Virus record (IMG/VR): IMGVR_UViG_3300017941_000009
Location: 1 to 60,297 of that record
Origin: a virus
DNA: 60,297 nt
Strand: one strand, 5' to 3'
Notes under the pieces: model-generated
Databases searched by the model: none
Seen by the model: the letters and a program-made list of their open reading frames with translations, nothing else
Told to the model about the DNA's origin: nothing
Made by a program: the position numbers and the translations under genes
Part shown: positions 13,862 through 22,244 of the stretch, one piece after another
How the letters are laid out: each line of letters starts with the position of its first letter
How positions within the stretch are numbered: position 1 is the first letter of the stretch

Positions 13862-14509
13862 ATGGCCAAGACGAAGCGCCCCACCGGCCGCCGCAAGGCG
13901 CCCGCCGGCGCGAAGAAGAAGGCCCCACCCAAGCCGCGGGTCCGTCGGACCGATGATGTTGCACGTGCAACACCCCTGGCCCAGCTCACGGGCAAGCGGC
14001 GTACGTTCGCGCAGGAGTACGTCCTCGACCACAACGCCACGAAGGCCGCGGAGCGGGCCGGGTACAGCGCCAAGACGGCAGCGCAGCAAGGCTACCGATT
14101 GTTGAGAAATGTTCATGTGGCTGCCGCCGTGGCGTGGCTCGAGGAACGCATCGCGGAGAAGAACCTCGTTACAGCGGATCGGGTCCTCCGTGAGCTGTTG
14201 ATCCTCCTCGACAGCGACGTCCGGCACTTCCTCGTGGACAACGACGGTCAGCTTCAGCTCGCCGCCGGCGCGCCGGACACCGCGTGGCGTGCGGTCTCGA
14301 GCGTGAAGCACAAGACCACCACCTACGGCAACGGCGAGCGCGAGACCACAGTGCACGAGGTGGAGTTCCGGCTGTGGGATAAGCCGGCCGCGGCGCGGAT
14401 GTTGGGCGAGCACCTGGGCCTCTTCCCCCACAAGATCGACCTGTCGGACGTCACGAAGCTGACGGACGAGGAGCTCGCCGCCCGGCGCAAGGCGCTTGGG
14501 CTGAAGTGA
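13862..14509 (+). CDS. Terminase small subunit, 215 aa
   Basis: DNA-recognition subunit of the packaging motor. A basic N-terminal tail (Lys/Arg-rich, residues 1-30) is followed by LTGKRRTFAQEYVLDHNATKAAERAGYS, the signature of the Terminase_2 small-subunit family with its HTH. The middle and C-terminal parts would form the oligomer and the large-subunit contact. ATG at 13862 is chosen because a GAGGGG ribosome site precedes it; a GTG at 13850 adds four residues. The stop overlaps the large-subunit GTG. Confidence 0.85.
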   Translation: MAKTKRPTGRRKAPAGAKKKAPPKPRVRRTDDVARATPLAQLTGKRRTFAQEYVLDHNATKAAERAGYSAKTAAQQGYRLLRNVHVAAAVAWLEERIAEKNLVTADRVLRELLILLDSDVRHFLVDNDGQLQLAAGAPDTAWRAVSSVKHKTTTYGNGERETTVHEVEFRLWDKPAAARMLGEHLGLFPHKIDLSDVTKLTDEELAARRKALGLK

Positions 14510-16038
14510 CCACCCCGCCGGCGCGGCTGGAGCGGTATGCGCTGGAGCTGGAGACCGAGTACCGGCGCCGGCTCCGCGCCCCGGTGTCCGAGCGTCAGGT
14601 GCTGACGTTCCGGCAGTTCATCTGCAGGGTCCACCCTCGGTTCATCTGGTACACGCACTGCGAGCGCCTGGTGGCCGTGCTGCAGCGCGTGGCCGACGGC
14701 GAGATCAAGCGCCTGATCGTGATGGCGCCGCCGCGGCACTCGAAGTCCGAAACCGTCACGCGGCTCTTCAGCGCCTACCTGGTCTACCGCTTCCCCGAGC
14801 GCTGGGTCGGGCTCGCGGCGTACGGAGCGCAGCTCGCCTACACGTTCTCGCGGGCCGCGCGGGCCTTCGCGCGCGCCGCGGGTATGGAGTTCCAGGGCGA
14901 TGCCGAGGCGGTCGAGCAGTGGGAGACCACGAAGGGTGGCGGCCTGTGGGCGGCCGGCGTGGGCGGGCCGGCGACGGGCAAGGGCTTCCACTGCGGGATC
15001 TTGGATGACCCCCTGAAGAACGCCGAGGAGGCTGCCAGCGCCACGATCGCCAACCGGAACCAGGAGTGGTGGGAGTCCACGTGGTACACCCGCCAGGAGC
15101 CGGATGCGGCACTCGTCGTCATCCTGACGCGCTGGCCAGGGCCCGCGGATCTCATCGGCTGGCTCTTCGAGCAGGAAGCGGCGGACGAGCACCCGGAGCA
15201 CTGGCACATCATCGCCTTCGAGGCAGAGAAGTCCGAGGAGCCCTACCCCATCCCGGCGACCTGCACGCTCGAGCCGGACTGGCGGCAGCCGGGCGAGGCC
15301 CTGTGTCCGGAACGCTACCCGCTCGAGAAGCTCCACAAGCTGGCGAAGCGCATTGGCTCGTACTTCTGGAACGCCCTGTACCAGCAGCGGCCTGGCCCCC
15401 GCGAGGGCGGGCTCTTCAAGTACGACTACTGGAAGCTCCTCGAGGCGGTGCCGGCCGTGGGCCGGATGGTGCGCTACTGGGACACGGCGGGCACCGACAA
15501 GAAGGTCGGCAACGACCCCGACTACACGGCTGGCGGCCTGCTCTGCAGGATGGAGGATCTCTGCACAGCGATCGTGGACGTGGTGCGGTTCCGTTACTCG
15601 CCGGCCCGCCGCGATGCGAGGATCCTCGAGGTGGCGCGCGCCGACCTGGAAGCCTATCGTGGTCGCGTGACGTGGTGGTTCGAGACGGAGGTGGGCGTCC
15701 AAGGTGAGGAGCGCACGAAGGCGATCGTGAAGCGGTGTCAGAACCTCGGCCTGACCGTGCACGCGGAACACCCGACCGGGAGCAAGCGCGGCCGCGCTGA
15801 GCCGTTCGCCGCCGCGGCGGAGGCCGGCAACGTCTATCTCTGCCCCGGCGAGTGGCGCGATGGGTTCCGCGCGCGGGCGGCGGACTTCACCGGCGCCGAG
15901 GGCGGCGAAGACGACGAGCTCGACGCGGTCGACGGCGCGTACGCCAAGCTCAACGATGACGAGAGCGCCTTCGGTCCGCCGAAGCCGGCGTCGGAGCGGA
16001 AGAAGGTCCGGCCCCTGTTCGCGAGGGCCACGCCATGA
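14506..16038 (+). CDS. Terminase large subunit, 510 aa
   Basis: ATPase-nuclease that drives DNA into the prohead. Walker A is APPRHSKSE at about residues 74-82, Walker B is GILDD at 164-168. The nuclease half starts with MVRYWDTAG (D326) and ends with DDELDAVDGAYA near residue 480, the usual acidic residues of the RNase H-like fold. Length is normal for a headful or cos terminase of the gp17/TerL_N kind. GTG start overlaps the small subunit. Confidence 0.93.
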   Translation: MTTPPARLERYALELETEYRRRLRAPVSERQVLTFRQFICRVHPRFIWYTHCERLVAVLQRVADGEIKRLIVMAPPRHSKSETVTRLFSAYLVYRFPERWVGLAAYGAQLAYTFSRAARAFARAAGMEFQGDAEAVEQWETTKGGGLWAAGVGGPATGKGFHCGILDDPLKNAEEAASATIANRNQEWWESTWYTRQEPDAALVVILTRWPGPADLIGWLFEQEAADEHPEHWHIIAFEAEKSEEPYPIPATCTLEPDWRQPGEALCPERYPLEKLHKLAKRIGSYFWNALYQQRPGPREGGLFKYDYWKLLEAVPAVGRMVRYWDTAGTDKKVGNDPDYTAGGLLCRMEDLCTAIVDVVRFRYSPARRDARILEVARADLEAYRGRVTWWFETEVGVQGEERTKAIVKRCQNLGLTVHAEHPTGSKRGRAEPFAAAAEAGNVYLCPGEWRDGFRARAADFTGAEGGEDDELDAVDGAYAKLNDDESAFGPPKPASERKKVRPLFARATP

Positions 16039-16634
16039 CCACGCCGTGGACCCACGATGCCCTGGCCGCTGATCTGATGGATGCCCGCCACCTCGCGGGC
16101 GAGATCGCGATGGAGCGGCTCGCGATGAGCGGGGGTCAGCTCGACGTGGCGGCGATGCGGCTGAGCTGGTCTCACCCGCTGCCCACGGGCTACGAGGTGA
16201 AGATCAGTCGGGCCGACTTCCTGAGCGACATCCGCAGCGAGAAGTGGCGCAACTACCTGGGGTGGGTCGAGCGCCTATTCTTCGCCGTGCCGAAGGGGAT
16301 GGTCGAGCGCGACGAAGTGCCGAAGCAGTGCGGGCTGCTCTGGCGCGGTGCCCATAGGTGGACGACGCGGCAGCGCGCGCCGTGGTTGCCGGTGGAGCCG
16401 GACGCCCTGCGGCGGTTCTGCCAGGCGCTGCTGTTCCGGCACTACGCTGCGGCGTGGGATGGCAGCCAGCGTGCGCACCAGAAGGTGATGGACGCCGCGC
16501 GGGACGCCATCCACGGGCCCTGTAAGAACTGCGGCCATCGCTTCACCGGCCACTACGGGTACGGCTGCGCCGGGGACTCGACGGAGCGGTATCTGGTGCC
16601 GTGCCGGTGTAAGCACTTTCAGGCGGCGGCGTGA
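16035..16634 (+). CDS. MmcB-like PD-(D/E)XK nuclease, 199 aa
   Basis: The block LDVAAMRLSW (D37), YEVKISRADFLSD (E54, K56) and KWRNYLGWVERLFFAVPKG matches the MmcB-related family of the PD-(D/E)XK superfamily, with the catalytic D...ExK arrangement present. MmcB was linked to DNA repair in Caulobacter. A C-terminal extension (after residue 155) adds a Cys cluster (CKNCGHRF, GCAGD, CRCKHF) that probably binds zinc. Coupled to the terminase by an ATGA overlap, so it may act in genome processing during packaging. Confidence 0.75.
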   Translation: MTTPWTHDALAADLMDARHLAGEIAMERLAMSGGQLDVAAMRLSWSHPLPTGYEVKISRADFLSDIRSEKWRNYLGWVERLFFAVPKGMVERDEVPKQCGLLWRGAHRWTTRQRAPWLPVEPDALRRFCQALLFRHYAAAWDGSQRAHQKVMDAARDAIHGPCKNCGHRFTGHYGYGCAGDSTERYLVPCRCKHFQAAA

Positions 16635-16876
16635 GCGACCCAGTCAAGATCCCCCCGAAGGACTTCGCTTCGACGGCGCATGAGGTGACGCTCGTGCACT
16701 TCGGTGCCGACGTGCTCGTGACCATCCGCGGCATCGACCTTGAACTAGACAGCCAGAAGGCCGTTCTCACTGCGTTCCTGCACCTCTGTGCGGTCATCCG
16801 GGATGGGGGCCAGAACCCCATGCTCGTGGCGCTCGCGGCGCTGCAGGTGCCCCTCGAAGACGAGCCTCCCTCGTGA
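16631..16876 (+). CDS. Hypothetical protein, 81 aa
   Basis: GTG start overlaps the upstream stop. Beta strands in the first half (HEVTLVHFGADVLVTIRGID) and a hydrophobic helix in the second. No family recognised. Confidence 0.6.
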   Translation: MSDPVKIPPKDFASTAHEVTLVHFGADVLVTIRGIDLELDSQKAVLTAFLHLCAVIRDGGQNPMLVALAALQVPLEDEPPS

Positions 16877-17643
16877 GCACCACCCTCCGCGTCATCGATC
16901 CCTTCGTGGTCGGCCTGCAGCTCGGGCGGGTGCAGTCGCCGGCGGCGCTCGCGATCATCGAGCGGACGCCGGGCGCGCTCGAGGCATCGCCCGTCACCCA
17001 CGAGCTGGGGCACCTGCAGCGCTGGCCCGTGGGGACACCCTATCCGAGGATCATCCACGAGTTGACCGAGATCCTGCGTACGCCGCTGCCGATCCTGCAG
17101 GCCAATCGGGACGCGCTGGGCAACGTGCTGCCGCGGGACCTGGGCGGCCAGACGGCGGCCTTGGTGGTGAACGCCACGGGCGTGGGACGGGCCGCGCTCG
17201 AGCTTCTGAGGGACGAGGCACCGGACGTCCGCCGGGTGGCGACCTGGGTCACGACCGGCGACCAGGCGCTCGAGGAGACCGAGGGCTGGCGAGTGCCGCA
17301 GCGCGACCTCGTCGCCGCGGTCCAGGTGCTCGAGCAGCAGAACCGCCTGGAGATGGCGGAGGACCTGGCTGACTACCCGGAGCTCCGCCAGCAGATGGAC
17401 GCCTTCAAGGTGGTGCCGGGCGTGGCGGGCCGGGATCGCTACGACCCGACTGCGGGCGATGACCTGGTGGTGGCCCTGGCGCTGGCCTGCTGGTGGGGTG
17501 AGCTCGTGAGTCCCGGGCGGGTGGAGCTGATCCCCGGCGAGTTCTCGGCGTTCAGCAAGGAGGCGCTGGACTACGAGCGGGAGAAGCGGCGGGTGAAGGG
17601 GTGGCCGGTGGACGCCTCGGGCCCGATGGCGGACGGCGTCTGA
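16873..17643 (+). CDS. RNase H-fold (terminase nuclease-like) protein, 256 aa
   Basis: The order of motifs fits the RNase H-like nuclease fold found in TerL C-termini and related phage proteins: a first strand FVVGLQLGRVQSPAALAIIE (residues 11-30), a GTPY.RI helix, VVNATGVGRAALELL near residue 100, QRDLVAAVQVLEQQNRLEMA, and a final AGDDLVVALALACWW near residue 194. The first strand usually carries a catalytic Asp (VGxDLG); here it is Gln16, so activity is doubtful. It may be a structural partner of the terminase before it. Confidence 0.6.
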   Translation: MSTTLRVIDPFVVGLQLGRVQSPAALAIIERTPGALEASPVTHELGHLQRWPVGTPYPRIIHELTEILRTPLPILQANRDALGNVLPRDLGGQTAALVVNATGVGRAALELLRDEAPDVRRVATWVTTGDQALEETEGWRVPQRDLVAAVQVLEQQNRLEMAEDLADYPELRQQMDAFKVVPGVAGRDRYDPTAGDDLVVALALACWWGELVSPGRVELIPGEFSAFSKEALDYEREKRRVKGWPVDASGPMADGV

Positions 17644-17906
17644 TGGGCCAGCGCCAGCGGCGGCACCGCGCCGGCGTGGCGCTTAGTTCCCTCCCCGTGG
17701 GGGCTATCTTCTACCCTCCGCGGATGACGCAACGGCTCATTGAGCGCTGGCGGGTGTGGGGTCCGGGGCACCACGGCGGCGTCTTCGTGCAGGAGCGCGT
17801 GCTGCATCGGGACGGGGGCCGGTGCCGCTACGCCTGGGGGCCGGCGGTGGAGTGGTCAGGTGGGGTGCTGGTCGAACCCGTGGGGCGGAAGCGAAAGACC
17901 CGATGA
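17643..17906 (+). CDS. Hypothetical basic protein, 87 aa
   Basis: Basic at both ends with a Trp/Gly-rich middle (RVWGPGHHGGVFVQERVLHR). ATG at 17643 is in the overlap with the upstream stop. No family recognised. Confidence 0.55.
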   Translation: MGQRQRRHRAGVALSSLPVGAIFYPPRMTQRLIERWRVWGPGHHGGVFVQERVLHRDGGRCRYAWGPAVEWSGGVLVEPVGRKRKTR

Positions 17907-18646
17907 ACCCCTCGACGGATCTCACGATCGTGACGACCGTCACGAGCGGCTACGCGAAGTTCCTGCCGGAGTGGGCGGCCAGCCTCGCGGCGCTGAAGTC
18001 GCCGGCGGCGGTCGGCATCATTCTGGGCAACGGCCTGGGCAAGAGGGGCCGGGACATCTGTGCGGCGGTGGAGAACCCCAAGGGGGCGACACCCCTGTAC
18101 TACACCGATGCCGCCTTCATGCCCTGTGGGCAGGCGCGCAACCTCGCAGTGGGATCCTCGGCGACTCGCTGGGTGATGCACCTCGACGCCGACGATACGC
18201 TCCTGCCCGATGCCCTCGAGACCATCGCCGCGGTGGGCGACGACGCCGACGTCATCCAGCTCGGGTACGAGCACTGGTGGCCCGGCAACCCCCACGGCTA
18301 CCCGCGGAAGCGGCTGTACGAGGCGTGCACGGGCCTCGAGGCGCTGGATGCGAAGGCGATCGCCTCGGGCTGCTCACCGTTCCGGAAGAGTCTGTGGGAG
18401 CAGTGGCGCTACCCGGAGCAGCTCGAGGCGAGCTGGGACTACGGCCTCTGGCTGGGCTTCGCGCACCTCGGTGCGCGGTTCCGGCCGACGAAGCGTCCTG
18501 TGTTCAAGTACCGGCAGTGGGGCGGGTCGCACTGGCGGAGGGTGGGGCAGCACCGACACGAGAACCTCCTCGCGCTGCGGCGGTGCCTCGAGGCTGATTT
18601 CGCCGGCGCGCAGCAGGTGAACCTTCTCCTCGGAGCGATCTCGTGA
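17903..18646 (+). CDS. Glycosyltransferase, GT-A fold (family 2-like), 247 aa
   Basis: The N-terminal part is a Rossmann-like nucleotide-sugar domain: DLTIVTTVTSGYAKFLPEW, then VMHLDADDTLLPD with the DxD metal site at about residues 95-98. The C-terminal half contains the acceptor part with SWDYGLWLGFAHLG. Cytosolic, no membrane segment. First gene of the sugar cassette that follows the terminase; ATGA overlap with the gene before it. The donor and acceptor are unknown. Confidence 0.8.
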   Translation: MNPSTDLTIVTTVTSGYAKFLPEWAASLAALKSPAAVGIILGNGLGKRGRDICAAVENPKGATPLYYTDAAFMPCGQARNLAVGSSATRWVMHLDADDTLLPDALETIAAVGDDADVIQLGYEHWWPGNPHGYPRKRLYEACTGLEALDAKAIASGCSPFRKSLWEQWRYPEQLEASWDYGLWLGFAHLGARFRPTKRPVFKYRQWGGSHWRRVGQHRHENLLALRRCLEADFAGAQQVNLLLGAIS

Positions 18647-19398
18647 GCACTGTGCAACGACGGCGCGCCCACGCCCCAGAGGACGGGTACGACTTCGGCA
18701 ACAAGCGCCAGTACCGACGGACCATCTGGAATGGCTTCGCGCAGCTGGGGACAGATGGACACGCGCTCCTCATGCCAGCCCTGGAAGGTGATGAGATCGA
18801 CGAGGCGTTGCGTCACGGGTTCCGCGAGGACCACCTCCACGTCGTGGACCACAACCCCGCAGTGGTGGCAACCCTCAAGCGGCGCTACCCTCGCATCCAT
18901 ACCTACGGCGTGGACGTCGTGCGCGCCTGTCGTCGCATAGCGAAGAAGGGGATAGACCTCGTCGCCGCCAACTTCGACTTCTGTGGCCCCGTCTCCCCTG
19001 CGCTCTTTCAACGGGTCCAGCGCGTGGCAGCGATGCACTGTTGGGCTCCCCGGTCACGCCTCGCCGTGACGGTCCTGCGGGGTCGCGAACATGGGACGGC
19101 TCGTACGTGGCTCAGGCGGCGCCTGTTCCTCCAGACGGGACATAACTTCTGGCGCGGATCTGAAGTACGGGCGCTGGCATACGGGAGACCTTCCATCGCG
19201 GATCGTGCTCGCATCGGCGCGGTCGGTGAGGCGTTGATGGATTGGGGCTTCGCCTATGATCCTATGAAGATGACGGTTTGGCTGAGTCGAATCGGGACGT
19301 ACCGTAGTATCGCGGGCAACCAGACGATGCTCTGGATGATGTTCGAGAACGTGCGTGAGGGTGATGGACTCGGTGGCCCTGATGAGGAGGTGCGGTGA
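18643..19398 (+). CDS. Methyltransferase-like Rossmann protein, 251 aa
   Basis: The core reads like a class I SAM-dependent methyltransferase: GDEIDEALRHGFREDHLHVV, then DHNPAVVATLKRRYP (acidic residue after strand 2), and IDLVAANFDFCGP in the motif IV position. The usual glycine-rich motif I is weak, replaced by LMPALEGDEID. Related phage proteins are normally unassigned. The last third is less GC-rich than its neighbours. GTG start overlaps the glycosyltransferase stop. Confidence 0.5.
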   Translation: MSTVQRRRAHAPEDGYDFGNKRQYRRTIWNGFAQLGTDGHALLMPALEGDEIDEALRHGFREDHLHVVDHNPAVVATLKRRYPRIHTYGVDVVRACRRIAKKGIDLVAANFDFCGPVSPALFQRVQRVAAMHCWAPRSRLAVTVLRGREHGTARTWLRRRLFLQTGHNFWRGSEVRALAYGRPSIADRARIGAVGEALMDWGFAYDPMKMTVWLSRIGTYRSIAGNQTMLWMMFENVREGDGLGGPDEEVR

Positions 19399-19571
19399 AG
19401 CAGATCCTCGTCCAACTCCACGACGGCGACACCGTCGTGCCGAAGATGGATGGCTACGTCCTCGAGTGTTGCGGGTGCGGCCGGCGGCATAAGCTGGTGT
19501 TCCACGTGACGCGAGCGGGCCGGGCGAACCACGTGGCGTTCACGATCACGCGGCTGCGGAGGAAGCGATGA
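19395..19571 (+). CDS. Small zinc-site protein, 58 aa
   Basis: CCGCGRRHKLVFHV around residues 25-38 could form a half zinc ribbon, followed by a basic end (RLRRKR). GTG start and ATGA stop overlaps place it firmly in the operon. Resembles short phage proteins with a CGCG.H pattern; function unknown. Confidence 0.6.
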   Translation: MKQILVQLHDGDTVVPKMDGYVLECCGCGRRHKLVFHVTRAGRANHVAFTITRLRRKR

Positions 19572-19657
19572 GCGTCCTGCGCGACATCCTGCATGGCATC
19601 AAGCTCCTGTACTGGGACTATCCGCGCGACTTCATCCGCATCCTGAGGGGCCGGTGA
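19568..19657 (+). CDS. Very small protein, 29 aa
   Basis: MSVLRDILHGIKLLYWDYPR and a basic end form one amphipathic helix. Start overlaps the upstream stop and stop overlaps the next GTG, which supports translation despite the size. It might be a leader for the lipoprotein gene. Confidence 0.4.
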   Translation: MSVLRDILHGIKLLYWDYPRDFIRILRGR

Positions 19658-20673
19658 AGCACCTCCTGTTTGTGCTGGCACTGGCCGCGTGCGCCGCGGC
19701 ACCGACCGCGCCGGCGCACCGGGCCTGCGACTCGTGCCTGGTGCAGGATCGCCTGGCGGCCGATGCGAGCCTGGCCCTCCCCGACAGCCTGACCACCGTC
19801 GTAGTGAAGACCTACGATGGCGCGAACCAGGTCGTGCACCCCGATGCGATCGCGTTCCCGGTGCCGCTCCACGGCTGGCGCTACGGCCTCCTGGCGATGC
19901 CCTACCCGCCGCGGGAGGGCCGGGACCAGGTCGAGCGGCCCTCGCTCTGGGTGAGTAACAACCGGCGGTACTGGACGACGGTCACGGACAGCACGAAGAA
20001 TCCCATCGCTGCCGCTGTGCGCGGTCATATCTTGTCCGACAATTCCATCTTGTACGACACGGCGTTGGGCGGGTTGCGGATCTACTACCGCGAGAACGTG
20101 CCCAACACCCCGGACCACGTCCTCACGAAGACCTCGCCGGATGGGGGGCTGACGTGGAGTGCGGCCCGTGAGGTCCTCGCACCGGGCCCCAATGACGGCT
20201 TCCACGAGTTCGCCTATCTCTCGCCGACCGAGGTCTACCACCGGATGTGGTACGTCTCGGCGCAGGACGGCTGCTATTCGACGGCTTCTCTGCTCCACGA
20301 GCGGTCCTCGGTCGATGGCGAGCACTGGGGTGCGGAGACCACGGACAGTCTCGTGCAGCCGGGCTACGTGCCCTGGCACATCAACATCGTCTACGATGCG
20401 GCCAGCAGGCAGTACCTTGGCCTCCTCGCCGCTTTCCATCCCGCCGATGGCTGCGCGGCCACGGACCTGTTCCTGATCACGAGCGTGGATGGCACGCACT
20501 GGATGACGTATCCTCAGCCCCTGATGCGTGCGGCGTACGAGTCGACGTTCGTTGACCACGACGCGCAGGGGGCGACGATCCTGTTCTCGCGCATCGGGCC
20601 GGCGAACGGGGTGTTCACGCTGGCCATCCAGCACTACGCCTGGGCGGACCTGTACCAGAGGGTGACCCAATGA
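19654..20673 (+). CDS. Secreted lipoprotein with beta-propeller (sialidase/GH43-like), 339 aa
   Basis: The N-terminus is a lipoprotein signal: MKHLLFVLALAAC with the lipobox LAAC (C13), so the mature protein should be membrane-anchored in the host envelope or outer membrane. The remainder has repeated four-strand units, including TSPDGGLTWSAAREVL (an Asp-box-like turn) and SVDGEHWGAE / SVDGTHWMTY, as in sialidases and GH43 enzymes. Several conserved acidic residues are present, but I cannot name a catalytic set. Its place in a sugar cassette suggests it binds or cuts surface glycans, for example to block re-infection. Confidence 0.65.
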   Translation: MKHLLFVLALAACAAAPTAPAHRACDSCLVQDRLAADASLALPDSLTTVVVKTYDGANQVVHPDAIAFPVPLHGWRYGLLAMPYPPREGRDQVERPSLWVSNNRRYWTTVTDSTKNPIAAAVRGHILSDNSILYDTALGGLRIYYRENVPNTPDHVLTKTSPDGGLTWSAAREVLAPGPNDGFHEFAYLSPTEVYHRMWYVSAQDGCYSTASLLHERSSVDGEHWGAETTDSLVQPGYVPWHINIVYDAASRQYLGLLAAFHPADGCAATDLFLITSVDGTHWMTYPQPLMRAAYESTFVDHDAQGATILFSRIGPANGVFTLAIQHYAWADLYQRVTQ

Positions 20674-20903
20674 CGATCCCGGGACAGATCGGGACGTGGA
20701 CCAGCCCGAGCGGCGAGGTGGTGCCGATCGTGGAGCCGGCGATCAACACGCACGTGACCTGGGATGTCACGGCGGTGCTCGACGGCGTGATCCTGCCGAT
20801 GAACGTGGCGTACGCCAGCCTCCTGGCGCAGCGCGACTACTGGCGGCGCAAGGCGGACGAGGCGCGCACGGCGCTCGCCGACCAGAAGTCGGGCGGCCTG
20901 TGA
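20670..20903 (+). CDS. Hypothetical protein, 77 aa
   Basis: Beta strands in the first half (GTWTSPSGEVVPIVEP) and a C-terminal charged helix (RDYWRRKADEARTALADQ). ATG overlaps the lipoprotein stop. No family recognised. Confidence 0.55.
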   Translation: MTIPGQIGTWTSPSGEVVPIVEPAINTHVTWDVTAVLDGVILPMNVAYASLLAQRDYWRRKADEARTALADQKSGGL

Positions 20904-21109
20904 ACGGGAAGGGCTCGGCGCGGCGGCCCGCGGCCTTCGTGCCGCGGTGCGGGACGGTGCGGCACGTCTTCCTCGCCGGCTACGACCGCTGCGTCTGCGG
21001 CGAGCGCAAGCTCTCGGTGCCGCTGTACCGCGGCACGCTTCACCCGGTGGAGATTCCCTCGGAGTTCTATGAGGAGATTCTCCCCCTTGAGGCTCGGAGG
21101 AGGCGGTGA
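20900..21109 (+). CDS. Hypothetical basic protein, 69 aa
   Basis: Arg/Lys-rich start, a possible zinc pair (CGT...RCVCGERK) and a C-terminal helix. GTG start and stop both overlap neighbours. No family recognised. Confidence 0.55.
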   Translation: MNGKGSARRPAAFVPRCGTVRHVFLAGYDRCVCGERKLSVPLYRGTLHPVEIPSEFYEEILPLEARRRR

Positions 21110-21840
21110 GCGTTCACGTTTTCTACACGCCGCACCCGGACGACGAGACGCTCGGGATGGCCGGCGCGATTGCGCGGGCCAAGCGCGAGGGCCACCGCGT
21201 GGTGCTCGTGCTCCTGACGGACTCCATGCCGAGCAAGCGGTTGCAGCGGATCTTCCGGGGTGAGCTCCTCTGCCCGATCCACAACCGCTTCCACGTCTCG
21301 CCGGTGGACCTCGGGAAGGCGAGGATGGCGGAGTTCCGGGCGGCCGCGCGCAAGCTAGGGGTGGACGAGGTGAGCGAGGTCCACATCCCCGAGCAGATCA
21401 TCAGTGAGGACCGGGGTGGCTTCCTCGACAGCATCGTGGCGACTGTGCGGGGCTACGAGGCGCGCTACCCCGGCGCGGTGCACCACTTGGTGAGCGGCGA
21501 CCGCGACATCGCGATGCCGAACCTCCAAGAGACACACCGCACGCACCGGCTCTGCTGGGAGGCGGGACTGCAGCTCGCCGGCGAGGGGCTGCAGGTGCTG
21601 TTCCACCGTGTCTACGTCTACCGCCTGCCGCTGAAGTCGCGCTTTGAGGGAGTGCCGTGGTCTACGGCACCGCGGGTCGAGGTACTGGACGATGAGCTGA
21701 TGAGCGTGAAGCGGGCGGCGCTGGGGGCGTACCAAGTCTGGGATCCCCCGCGGGATCGCATCGCCTTCGCCTACCACTCGGTGCCGGATCTCTTCGAGGG
21801 AGCCGGCAGCGACCCGCACGAGTACGTGGACCTGCCGTGA
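21106..21840 (+). CDS. PIG-L/LmbE-type deacetylase, 244 aa
   Basis: Zinc-dependent N-deacetylase that removes acetyl groups from N-acetylglucosamine-type sugars. The signature HPDDE is at residues 10-14 (YTPHPDDETLGMAGAI), with RVVLVLLTD at strand 2 and a third His likely in ETHRTHRLCW near residue 146. Lack of a signal peptide means it acts on nucleotide sugars or cytosolic glycoconjugates. It sits among glycosyltransferases and probably supplies or trims a modified amino sugar. Confidence 0.85.
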   Translation: MSVHVFYTPHPDDETLGMAGAIARAKREGHRVVLVLLTDSMPSKRLQRIFRGELLCPIHNRFHVSPVDLGKARMAEFRAAARKLGVDEVSEVHIPEQIISEDRGGFLDSIVATVRGYEARYPGAVHHLVSGDRDIAMPNLQETHRTHRLCWEAGLQLAGEGLQVLFHRVYVYRLPLKSRFEGVPWSTAPRVEVLDDELMSVKRAALGAYQVWDPPRDRIAFAYHSVPDLFEGAGSDPHEYVDLP

Positions 21841-21845
21841 GTGGG

Positions 21846-22010
21846 TCAGCCGCGGCGCGCGAGCACCTTGAGGTGGGTCACGTGCGTCTTGTGGCGCAGG
21901 TGGAACTGGTGCATCAGTTGGCGGCCGAACTCCTGCATCGCGCGGAGTATCACCACCTGCTGGTGCGCGAGGTGCTTGACGTGGGCAACGTGGTCGGTAT
22001 GCGCGGACAT
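21846..22010 (-). CDS. His-rich small protein A, 54 aa
   Basis: Encoded against the flow of the late operon. ATG at 22010 has a strong ribosome site (AAAGGGAGG) five bases ahead. The product has 10 histidines in 54 residues (SAHTDHVAHVKHLAHQQ at the start, FHLRHKTHVTHLKVLARR at the end), spaced as on one helix face. It is a paralogue of the gene just upstream (22023-22169). The plus strand is also open here (21837-22196), so direction rests on the ribosome site and the paralogy. Possible metal or nucleic-acid binding. Confidence 0.6.
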   Translation of the reverse strand: MSAHTDHVAHVKHLAHQQVVILRAMQEFGRQLMHQFHLRHKTHVTHLKVLARRG

Positions 22011-22022
22011 CGGAACCTCCCT

Positions 22023-22169
22023 TTAGTGGCGCCTGGCGAGCACCCGCTTGTGGCGCAAGTGGATGAGGTGCTGGTAGTGGTAGATGATGTGGCGCACCAT
22101 GATGTCGTACTGGCGCGCCAAGTACGCGACGTGGTTCAGGTGCTTGACGTGGTCGGTATGCGCGGACAC
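22023..22169 (-). CDS. His-rich small protein B, 48 aa, paralogue of A
   Basis: GTG at 22169 follows GAGAGAGGG. It begins SAHTDHVKHLNHVAYLARQ and ends HLIHLRHKRVLARRH, matching protein A at both ends with a shorter middle. Twenty bases after the start codon (TCCGCGCATACCGACCACGT) are identical between the two genes, which indicates tandem duplication. Eight or more histidines in 48 residues. Function unknown. Confidence 0.6.
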   Translation of the reverse strand: MSAHTDHVKHLNHVAYLARQYDIMVRHIIYHYQHLIHLRHKRVLARRH

Positions 22170-22244
22170 GGGGCCCTCTCTCGGGATGAACAGTGAAAGG
22201 CGCGGTACTATGATGATGCGCGATGCACGCACGAGCAAGACGCC

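Noticed and set aside
14323-15771. Antisense frame of about 480 codons over the terminase
   Set aside because: Terminase motifs on the plus strand are clear, and the antisense product is low-complexity Arg/Leu/His.
21837-22196. Plus-strand 119-codon frame over the His-rich pair
   Set aside because: It overlaps the deacetylase stop as GTGA, so it is a fair alternative, but the minus strand has a strong ribosome site and two clear paralogues. Kept only as the competing reading.
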